The notes under the pieces: model-generated
Databases searched by the model: none
Told to the model about the DNA's origin: nothing
The model's input: only the letters and a program-made list of their open reading frames with translations
Assembly: GCA_012026795.1 (NCBI GenBank)
Contig: VEPM01000010.1
Coordinates: 62,001-126,000, forward strand
Reading direction: 5' to 3'
Length of the DNA: 64,000 nt
Source: Candidatus Methanoperedens sp.
GTDB lineage: Archaea; Halobacteriota; Methanosarcinia; Methanosarcinales; Methanoperedenaceae
Position numbers and translations under genes: made by a program
Part shown: one piece after another, positions 1 through 7,082 of the stretch
How positions within the stretch are numbered: position 1 is the first letter of the stretch
Layout: every line of letters starts with the position of its first letter

Positions 1-658
1 GACCGTGAAGCATAACACCTTTAGGCGGCTCTATACCGAGTTTTTCGAAGAGTTCAGGATGCCGGAGCGGAAGTTCTATCATTTCCCTGATAAGGCCGAT
101 CTCGCGCCGCAGGCCCCCGATATCTTCATAGGTAAGATGAGTTTGTCGCACTTCGATATCTTCTATGACCTCTTCTTTTACAACAAGGCTTGTTGTCCTT
201 GATACGATAACAGGGCTCTGGGGCTGTGTTGATATGACAATGAATGATAAAGGGTTGCTTACAGTCTCTACGCGCAGGCGCTGTCCTTTTGTGACAGGCC
301 GTCCTTCAAGAAGCCTTATCAGGTACTGCGGGCCTCCGACAAGGCGTATTTGCTCGGTCGGGGCAAGTACCACTCTTTTTGCGACCTGCGGGGTTGATTT
401 CTGGAGATATATTTTATCATCTATCCCCACACGGGCATTTGCTCTTATGCTCCCATCTATCCTTATTATATCCATCCCCTGGTCTTCAGGATATCCGGGT
501 GCTGCGATAACACACGCCTTTTCCTTACCCACTACCATTACGACATCGCCGCTTAAGATACCTATTTGTTCCATGGTATCCCGATCTATCCGCGCAATAT
601 CCCTGCCTACGTCCCTGTGATGGGCTTCGGCAACCCTCAGCATTATTCTATCGTTCAT
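1..658 (-). CDS. CDC48/VAT-type AAA+ ATPase, N-terminal part (cut by window edge)
   Basis: CDC48/p97/VAT proteins are hexameric AAA+ unfoldases that feed substrates to the archaeal proteasome. The reverse strand from 658 reads open to base 1 (about 219 residues). It starts [20 protein letters not shown], which is the CDC48 N domain (double-psi barrel, about residues 1-90), followed by the second N subdomain and the linker [12 protein letters not shown] that opens the first AAA module. The window ends at PPKGVMLHG, just before the expected Walker A motif. The ATG lies about 70 bases from an AT-rich promoter-like stretch. The identification rests on the N domain plus the start of D1; the catalytic parts are outside the window. 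Confidence 0.9.
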   Translation of the reverse strand, partial: MNDRIMLRVAEAHHRDVGRDIARIDRDTMEQIGILSGDVVMVVGKEKACVIAAPGYPEDQGMDIIRIDGSIRANARVGIDDKIYLQKSTPQVAKRVVLAPTEQIRLVGGPQYLIRLLEGRPVTKGQRLRVETVSNPLSFIVISTQPQSPVIVSRTTSLVVKEEVIEDIEVRQTHLTYEDIGGLRREIGLIREMIELPLRHPELFEKLGIEPPKGVMLHG

Positions 659-750
659 AGTCTTTCCTGATTATATTTTTGTCGTGATAATACTTAAATT
701 CATGCGTCTTTATTTTATATGTGAATTACGCATTAAGAGTCGCACTACAA

Positions 751-1638
751 TCAAACATCAAGCATCAAAAATCCATAGAATAGTTTTGTCTCTATCTCAC
801 TAAATCCTTCCAGATCATCCTTTTCTATTGTAACACCGTTTAATGCTTCCAGCGCCCCCTCAGTTATTGAGGTTTCATGAAGTTGGATAGTATCCGCTGT
901 TATTTTACCAAGAATCCTGCTGTTTCGTCCTACTCTGACTTTTCCTTTTGTTGAAATAAGATTCCCATGGATTGTGCAACTTTTACCCACGGTGATATCG
1001 CCCGAAGTTCGGATGCTTCCAAACAATGTATCATGGTTTCCCATAGACATTGATCTTGATCTGAAATTCCCGAGCAGGCGGCAATAGCTTCCAACTGTTG
1101 CGCGCGTATTGGCTCTTATTGTATTAAGATCAATTTTTGCCCTGTTCGGGATTGATAATATTTTATTCTCCGGTGTATTATCCGAGAAAAGCTCTTCGAG
1201 CGCTTTTTCCACTTCTTCTTCACTGCCAAGCTGCAAAAGCGCCATCAAATAAAAGAAAATGAACATTACAACAGGGAGAGGCTGGCGTACTACCAGCCAT
1301 CCTTTTACATCATACCCTCCATCGATCTTTACATCATTCCCAACATCAAGATTTCCTGCAGCAAAGAGTTTTCCTGATATTTTGACAAATTCCCCGAGGT
1401 ATGCATCAGATTTTGTCCTGACTTCACCCTGTATCTCTGACCACATATCGATGCGGACATCATCCCTGGAAATGACATTCCCATTGATCTTGACATGCTC
1501 ACCAGCGACGATCAGGTTAGCGATCAGGCCGTAGCCCAGTTCAGCATAATTTCCCACAATAATATCTCCCTGGACAACGATAGAGTGTTCTTCCATGACA
1601 GTATGATCGGGTATTATGAGTCCTTTCAGTTCAGCCAA
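751..1638 (-). CDS. Bactofilin-like polymer-forming / hexapeptide-repeat surface-scaffold protein
   Basis: The product (about 295 residues) is a run of short beta-helix-like repeats (GDIIVGNYAELGYG, VKINGNV, VRIDMWSEIQGEVRTKSDAYLGE, SGDITVGKSCTIHGNLIS), typical of polymer-forming bactofilin or left-handed beta-helix proteins. A hydrophobic stretch (MFIFFYLMALLQL) interrupts the repeats near the middle, with an acidic helix after it, so the protein may be membrane-tethered. I chose the TTG at 1638 because GGAGG lies 10 bases upstream and IIPDHT follows soon after. The open frame extends to 1797, but that extension runs back across the divergent CooT-like gene. The role is inferred from the repeat type only; a cytoskeletal or envelope scaffold is likely. 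Confidence 0.6.
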   Translation of the reverse strand: MAELKGLIIPDHTVMEEHSIVVQGDIIVGNYAELGYGLIANLIVAGEHVKINGNVISRDDVRIDMWSEIQGEVRTKSDAYLGEFVKISGKLFAAGNLDVGNDVKIDGGYDVKGWLVVRQPLPVVMFIFFYLMALLQLGSEEEVEKALEELFSDNTPENKILSIPNRAKIDLNTIRANTRATVGSYCRLLGNFRSRSMSMGNHDTLFGSIRTSGDITVGKSCTIHGNLISTKGKVRVGRNSRILGKITADTIQLHETSITEGALEALNGVTIEKDDLEGFSEIETKLFYGFLMLDV

Positions 1639-1714
1639 AAGCCTAAAGCCTCCACACTCTGTATAGTTGCAGGGTATGATAAATATTAATATCAAATAGA
1701 CCGATTTAACACTC

Positions 1715-1888
1715 ATGTGTGAACTAAAAGTAATTCTTAAAGGAAAAACGATCATGGAAGATGTGGTGCGAATCACACAGGAAAGGGAAAATATCATACT
1801 CCAGAGCCTGCTTGGTGAGAGTAAGACCGTTCGTGGCAGGATTGTGGATGTTAATATTACAAAACAGGAAGCTACAATAGAATGTTAA
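1715..1888 (+). CDS. CooT-family small nickel-binding protein
   Basis: A 57-residue frame begins MCELKVILKGKTIMEDVVRI and ends in a Cys (ATIEC). The MCE/MCL start, with Cys2 as metal ligand, the small beta-rich body and the length match the CooT family, whose founder binds Ni(II) during CO dehydrogenase maturation. It is divergent from the bactofilin-like gene and about 50 bases upstream of the PurM-like gene. A methanogen-type archaeon has several nickel enzymes (CODH/ACS, MCR), so a role in nickel handling fits, but that link is inference. The frame is short and easy to miss. Confidence 0.7.
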   Translation: MCELKVILKGKTIMEDVVRITQERENIILQSLLGESKTVRGRIVDVNITKQEATIEC

Positions 1889-1938
1889 AAAAATACAGCA
1901 AGTAATATTTAAAATTATTGGAGCAAACGGATGTTTCT

Positions 1939-3276
1939 ATGGATTTAGAAGGGTATGCAAAAAGGTTTTTAGATAAAGGTGAGAATGAAATTAATATCAA
2001 AAATAAACTTATTGATAGGATCGTCGAAATTAAAAACATATCAGGAGTAGAAGCTAAACAAATTGCTGAGGCCATTTTGATGGAAGCAAAAACCACCCTC
2101 AATGTGGAGGGGGATGTATTGACTTCAACCCTGTCCGGTGTCTGCATGGGTGAATTTGGAGTTGGATCTCGTGGAAAAGGCGATTTTCACGTTCATGAGA
2201 AGATTGCTGAAATAATTGGAAAAACTGATGCAGTTATCGATTCATCTCATTTAGATGATGCAGGAGTCATGAAATTGGATGATGGAAAATATATACTTAT
2301 GACAGTTGATGGAATGCACTCAAGACTTAGTGATTTTCCGTTTTTGGCTGGTTTTCATGACGCAAGAGCAGCGCTTAGAGATATTTATGTTATGGGTTCG
2401 CATCCAATTGCTTTATTTTCAGATATCCATGTCGCCGATGATGGAGATGTTGCCAAGATTTTCGATCACATTGCTGGAATTACAGCAATATCAAAGTTGA
2501 CAGGTGTGCCATTGATTACTGGTAGTACTCTTCGTATTGGAGGAGATGTTGTAATTGGAACAAGAATGAGCGGATGTGTTGGTGCATTGGGGATCGCGAC
2601 AAATTTGACTCCTCGCAAATCTGCACAAGAAGGAGATGTTATACTAATGACGGAAGGATCAGGAGGTGCTACAATTTCGACAACGGCTCTTTATAATGGA
2701 ATGCATGAAGTGGTAAAAGAAACGCTTAATGTTAAATTCTTCGATGCATGCAGAGCCTTAATCAATTCTAATTTGATATCAAAAATCCATGCAATGACGG
2801 ATGTTACCAATGGTGGAATACGCGGAGATGCAAGCGAAATATCAAAAGCTGCAGGAGTAAAACTTATTTTTGATGATGATAAATTGCGTCGACTTGTCAA
2901 TGGTCGGGTACTGGAGATGCTTGAAAAACTTGAAATTGATTATCTTGGTGTTTCTTTGGATGCACTTTTAATTATAGCAAGACCAGAGTATGCCAATGAA
3001 ATTATTGAATGCATACGAAAGCAGGATGTAGAAATTGATATCGTTGGAAGAGTTGAGGAAGGCAAAGGAGTGGAAATTATTATTAATGATGATGTTCATG
3101 ATTTGACACCACGATTTAGAGAATCTGCGTATACTCCCATAAAAAAAGTAATTGGTGAAAATACGCCTGAGGACTTTGATTATATGAAACGACAAATTAA
3201 TTATGCTGCAAAGATGTCTATTGAAAAAAGAGATCGTGTTATAAAACAGATAAGAAATAAATTAGATAATACATGA
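1939..3276 (+). CDS. AIR synthase (PurM)-related protein
   Basis: This 445-residue protein belongs to the PurM/SelD/HypE ATP-binding superfamily: an N-terminal helical extension, then the glycine-rich and acidic ATP/metal segments (DDAGVMKLDDGKYILMTVDG; AALRDIYVMGSHPIALFSDI) and the C-terminal half with MTDVTNGGIRGDASEI. The family is known from methanogens as AIR synthase-related protein with no assigned reaction; the enzymes of this fold phosphorylate or activate acyl or thio groups. I prefer the ATG at 1939 (MDLEGYAKRF) to a TTG at 1918. The next gene overlaps its stop by 4 bases (ATGA), implying co-translation. The DNA is AT-rich, like the two following genes. Confidence 0.75.
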   Translation: MDLEGYAKRFLDKGENEINIKNKLIDRIVEIKNISGVEAKQIAEAILMEAKTTLNVEGDVLTSTLSGVCMGEFGVGSRGKGDFHVHEKIAEIIGKTDAVIDSSHLDDAGVMKLDDGKYILMTVDGMHSRLSDFPFLAGFHDARAALRDIYVMGSHPIALFSDIHVADDGDVAKIFDHIAGITAISKLTGVPLITGSTLRIGGDVVIGTRMSGCVGALGIATNLTPRKSAQEGDVILMTEGSGGATISTTALYNGMHEVVKETLNVKFFDACRALINSNLISKIHAMTDVTNGGIRGDASEISKAAGVKLIFDDDKLRRLVNGRVLEMLEKLEIDYLGVSLDALLIIARPEYANEIIECIRKQDVEIDIVGRVEEGKGVEIIINDDVHDLTPRFRESAYTPIKKVIGENTPEDFDYMKRQINYAAKMSIEKRDRVIKQIRNKLDNT

Positions 3277-5504
3277 GCACAATTAGAATTCTTCATCTTT
3301 CAGATTTACAATTTGGCAAAAAAAATAGATATAATAATCCTACTCCAGATTCAAACATTGGAACTTTCGCTAAATCTATTGCAGATGAAGTAAAAATACC
3401 GCCGGATATGATAGTAGTCACTGGCGATATTGCACACTCTGCCAGTAAAAAAGAATATCAAGATGCATTAGAATTTTTTAAAAAGCTGGACGCAGAATTT
3501 AAAAAGTGTGGTAAACAACCTACCCTGTATATAGTTCCAGGAAATCATGATTTAGAGTGTAACAAAACAGGACTTAATGATGCAGAAAAAAATTTTGACG
3601 CAAAATTTTTCCAATATAATTTTTTTATTCAATCTCTCCATGGATCACAAGAATTTTGTACAAAATTTAATCATTCCTATTATGTTAGCAAAGCGTGTAA
3701 TGATCAGATTTTGATAATAGGGCTCAATTCTGCAATCAATATTACCAAAGATGATATGCGAGGGGAGATATCTTTCAAACAAATAGATGGCGCAATTCAA
3801 GAAATTGAAAAAAAGAATACAACTTTTAGAATAGCTATTGTCCACCATAACTTTACGAGAAATAGTGATAATGATCAGACGAACATCCGCGATGCTGATA
3901 TAATCCAGCACAAATTAATAGATGCAAAAATTCAATTACTTTTGCATGGACACCAACACATTGCAAGCGCTGAATTAAGACGAAATCTGGTGAATGGAAA
4001 TCAGATTTTTATTCTATCAGCAGGTAGCACCTCTCTAAGACCAGCCCGTACTGATTTTGAGGTTCAAAATCAATTTCAATTAATAACATTGGAACTTGAA
4101 CCAACCATAAAAGTTTCAGTTGACAGAAAAGTTTTTTCTGTGCAACAAAACAAACACGGTAAATGGACTCCAGATGGGTCAGAAGCGAAGAATGGTAAAT
4201 TTCATTTCTTTATTTATCCTGAAAATATCCGAAGTGTTATAGAAGCTATCCAAGAAATAAAAGATTGTCAAATATGCTCCAAGACTCCTTCAATTCATTT
4301 TTCAAAAGGATTTGAATCTCCTGAGTTATATAAAATACTTCTAGAAAATACAACACGAAGACTATGGATTTTTGGACGGAAAAATTGGAAATTATTCGAT
4401 AGCAGTGTTAGAAATGAATTAACTAAATTTCTTAACAGACAAAAGGCAGAGAAATTGGATTTCAAAGTTCTATTTCTAAATCCCAATGCGCCTGATACAA
4501 TTATTAGCAAAGCACATGCCGATTCTAAGAATTTTATAATAAGATTAAATGAATCTATTGAACATGCCAGAACAGCGTGTAAAAAAAACGATATAATATT
4601 TGAAGACATATGTAGATTTTATCAAAAAGAAAGATGCATAGCAACTATCATTATTGATAATGCAGTACTTTTTAAAAAAATAAATATAGATAAAGATGAA
4701 AAACCTGAACCCCTTACAGATACGCCATTTGACATAGTTTCATCAGATTCTGTAATTGGAATAGATTTAGTGCGTCATTTTAAAGAGACTTGGTCAGATA
4801 AATCAGTAAAACCATCTAAATATAGTATAAATGTTCTTAAAGCTACAAATGAATTAGGAATAGAGGACATTTTCTTAAGAAAGGTTTCTGAAATCGAAGC
4901 TGGGAGAGAACGCTATAAAGACCAAATTTATAGGGCAATTTCTAATCAATTTGATAAGAATTCTGGGAAAATTCAAATTTATTGCGTTGCAGCACAAGAT
5001 ATTTTTGATATTGACTATCCTGAAAATGTTATTGCAAGAATGATTGTCAAAAATCTTAACAGATCAGAAAACAAATGTACTTTAGAGGTTCTAATATTAT
5101 GTCCGAAATCCAATGCATATGAGATTAGGGATGGACTCGAAAAGGGTCATGGATTAAGAACACATATTGAACTTTCATTAGACCGGCTTCGTAATCTTAA
5201 TATTGAAAAACCAGAGAAAATTAAATTCAAATTATATGATTTAATTCCATCTGTGTTGCTAATCATAACTGATGATTTTGTATTTGTTGAGACCTATCCG
5301 ATGTATAAGATTGAAGGTAAAGTTGTTTCGATTGGTGGCAAATTGCCAATGCTTATGATAAAAAAGATGACACACGAAGGAATTGAAAACAAAATGTATC
5401 AAATATGGAAAGACCATTTTGATTATGCCTGGAATAATTTTTCACATGATGATGGAAAACCATGTACTTTAGAATATAAGGAGTTTAGAGATAAGATATC
5501 TTAG
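3273..5504 (+). CDS. Calcineurin-like metallophosphoesterase fused to two degenerate PLD-like modules
   Basis: Residues 1 to about 300 form a calcineurin-type phosphoesterase: LSDLQFG (D11; Gln instead of the usual His at 13), GDIAHS (51-56), GNHD (90-93), HH (191-192) and GHQH (226-229), so nearly the whole dinuclear metal site is present. The remainder (about 330-743) looks like two copies of the degenerate phospholipase D-like fold seen at the C termini of some regulators. Each copy has a conserved strand (FKVLFLNPNAP; LEVLILCPKSNAYEIRDG), a helical stretch with SIEHAR or SLDRLR, and a final aromatic helix (VRHFKETW; YQIWKDHFDYAW). HKD catalytic motifs are not visible, so these are probably ligand-sensing. 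The gene overlaps the PurM-like gene by 4 bases. Substrate unknown; a nucleotide-signal or defence role is possible. Confidence 0.75.
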   Translation: MSTIRILHLSDLQFGKKNRYNNPTPDSNIGTFAKSIADEVKIPPDMIVVTGDIAHSASKKEYQDALEFFKKLDAEFKKCGKQPTLYIVPGNHDLECNKTGLNDAEKNFDAKFFQYNFFIQSLHGSQEFCTKFNHSYYVSKACNDQILIIGLNSAINITKDDMRGEISFKQIDGAIQEIEKKNTTFRIAIVHHNFTRNSDNDQTNIRDADIIQHKLIDAKIQLLLHGHQHIASAELRRNLVNGNQIFILSAGSTSLRPARTDFEVQNQFQLITLELEPTIKVSVDRKVFSVQQNKHGKWTPDGSEAKNGKFHFFIYPENIRSVIEAIQEIKDCQICSKTPSIHFSKGFESPELYKILLENTTRRLWIFGRKNWKLFDSSVRNELTKFLNRQKAEKLDFKVLFLNPNAPDTIISKAHADSKNFIIRLNESIEHARTACKKNDIIFEDICRFYQKERCIATIIIDNAVLFKKINIDKDEKPEPLTDTPFDIVSSDSVIGIDLVRHFKETWSDKSVKPSKYSINVLKATNELGIEDIFLRKVSEIEAGRERYKDQIYRAISNQFDKNSGKIQIYCVAAQDIFDIDYPENVIARMIVKNLNRSENKCTLEVLILCPKSNAYEIRDGLEKGHGLRTHIELSLDRLRNLNIEKPEKIKFKLYDLIPSVLLIITDDFVFVETYPMYKIEGKVVSIGGKLPMLMIKKMTHEGIENKMYQIWKDHFDYAWNNFSHDDGKPCTLEYKEFRDKIS

Positions 5505-5614
5505 GTTAAATTGGATTATATAATTAAAATATTAATTAAATCAAAATTCTTAACGATTTACTGAAAGTATTTAATATTATTAAATCCTACTGAGGTCAAG
5601 GAGAAAAGTCATAA

Positions 5615-6634
5615 ATGAAGAAAGCAAAAGTCGCGATTAATGGTTATGGAACTGTTGGTAAACGTGTAGCAGACGCTGTAAATTTACAGGATGATATGGA
5701 ATTAATTGGAATAGGGAAAACACGTTTGGATTTTCAAGCTCAAATTGCTTCCAATAAGGGTTATAAAGTATATCTATCCGAGACCGAACAGAAAAAGAAA
5801 TCAAATGAAACATCTCTCGAAGTTAGTGGTGGGTTGGAAGATATGCTCAATGAAGCGGATATTGTTGTGGATTGTACTCCTGATGGCATTGGAGAAAAAA
5901 ATAAACCTCTGTATGAAAAAGCTGGAATAAAAGCTATATGGCAGGGTGGAGAAGAGCATGAAATCGCAGGTTTTTCTTTTAATGCGTTCGCTAATTACGA
6001 TGAAGCACTTGGAAGAGAGTTTACAAGGGTAGTCTCTTGTAATACTACTGGTTTGACAAGGGTTCTTTATTTATTGGACGAAGCCTTTGAAGTTGAGAAA
6101 GCAAGAGTTACATTGATTCGCAGAGCCGCTGATCCGAATGATATAAAAACAGGGCCAATAAATGCCATCGTGCCAGATATAGAAATGCCTTCACATCATG
6201 GGCCTGATGTACAAACAATATTACCGCATATAAACATTGCAACTGTAGCTTTAAAAGTGCCGACAACGTTAATGCATGTCCATGCAGTAAACCTGAAATT
6301 GAATAATAAATGTTCAGTAAATGATATAATTAATGTTTTGAATAATTCATCCAGAATGAGATTGATAAATGGGAAGTCAGGAATTAAATCTACAGCCCAG
6401 ATTTTTGAGTTAGGAAGAGACTTGGGAAGACCACGAAATGACATGTGGGAGAATAATATTTGGAGAGATTCAATAAGTATCTACGACGATGAAGCATATT
6501 TCTTCCAGGCAATTCACCAAGAATGTGTTACTGTACCTGAAAATATAGATGCTATTCGTGCAATGATGAAAATTGAAACAGATGGCGAAAAATCTATAAA
6601 GAAAACAAATAAATCCCTTGGAATGACAGTTTAA
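5615..6634 (+). CDS. gap: Type II (archaeal) glyceraldehyde-3-phosphate dehydrogenase
   Basis: This is the archaeal phosphorylating GAPDH, converting glyceraldehyde 3-phosphate to 1,3-bisphosphoglycerate and back in glycolysis and gluconeogenesis. The 339-residue length is normal. The Rossmann motif VAINGYGTVGKRVA is at residues 6-19, and the catalytic cysteine is C142 in SCNTTGLTR. The C-terminal signature GRPRNDMWENNIWRDSI is intact. A GGAG element sits about 12 bases before the ATG, and an AT-rich promoter region precedes it. The gene is as AT-rich as the block upstream. A broken copy of the 3' end of a second gap gene follows directly, so this copy may have been inserted beside, or have replaced, an older gap gene. 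Confidence 0.93.
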   Translation: MKKAKVAINGYGTVGKRVADAVNLQDDMELIGIGKTRLDFQAQIASNKGYKVYLSETEQKKKSNETSLEVSGGLEDMLNEADIVVDCTPDGIGEKNKPLYEKAGIKAIWQGGEEHEIAGFSFNAFANYDEALGREFTRVVSCNTTGLTRVLYLLDEAFEVEKARVTLIRRAADPNDIKTGPINAIVPDIEMPSHHGPDVQTILPHINIATVALKVPTTLMHVHAVNLKLNNKCSVNDIINVLNNSSRMRLINGKSGIKSTAQIFELGRDLGRPRNDMWENNIWRDSISIYDDEAYFFQAIHQECVTVPENIDAIRAMMKIETDGEKSIKKTNKSLGMTV

Positions 6635-6660
6635 CAAATAAGAAGTAATATAGGGATTTT

Positions 6661-6821
6661 ACAGAAATTGCTTCATTCAATATTGCAAAAGACCTTGGAG
6701 GCCAAAAGGCGATATGTGGGAAAATGTTGTGTGGAAAGACTCAATTGCCATAAACAAGGGCGAGTTGTATTTCTTCCAGGCAATATAAGAAATTGGAGTT
6801 GAACCGGAATTGGAAACATGA
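6661..6821 (+). pseudogene. Remnant of a second type II GAPDH gene (C-terminal part)
   Basis: Read in two frames, this stretch gives TEIASFNIAKDLG and then RPKGDMWENVVWKDSI followed by INKGELYFFQAI, and then an in-frame TAA. It matches the intact GAPDH just upstream (ELGRDLGRPRNDMWENNIWRDSI...EAYFFQAI), but with clear substitutions (VVWKDSIAINKGEL against NIWRDSISIYDDEA). A one-base deletion near 6697-6701 breaks the frame. So it is the decayed 3' end of a different gap copy, not a recent tandem duplication of the present one. Reading continues EIGVEPELE to a TGA at 6819. Confidence 0.8.
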
Positions 6822-7082
6822 AGCTGCCTTCCGAATTGAGAAGGTCATAATGCGTTTGGGTAAAGTTAGGGAAAAGTAATATAATTATTAAAGGAATTGT
6901 AACCTTTGCAGAAAAATAGATTGGATTATTGGTGGTGGTATTTTTTTTGGCTGCAAAGGTCAGTATATACTTTAGTCTTAAAGTAATAAAGACTTTTCCA
7001 ATGACATCTGCAAAAAAAAAGTATCCCACCACTTAACGGCGGGATTAGTTCCAAATTTTTCCTGGTCTTTTATGCTTAATAC
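6822..7082. other. Intergenic stretch, no convincing gene
   Basis: Between the gap remnant and the stop of the large secreted protein I see only short frames. A 119-residue reverse frame (6673-7032) covers part of it but reads through the gap remnant in antisense and resembles no family. A short forward frame (HEAAFRIEKVIMRLGK) ending near 6879 could be further remnant coding sequence. Confidence 0.4.

Noticed and set aside
165-620. 151-residue forward frame
   Set aside because: Antisense shadow of the CDC48 N-terminal region, which is clearly coding on the other strand.
6673-7032. 119-residue reverse frame
   Set aside because: It is antisense to the GAPDH remnant, has no family features and a composition typical of chance frames in AT-rich DNA.
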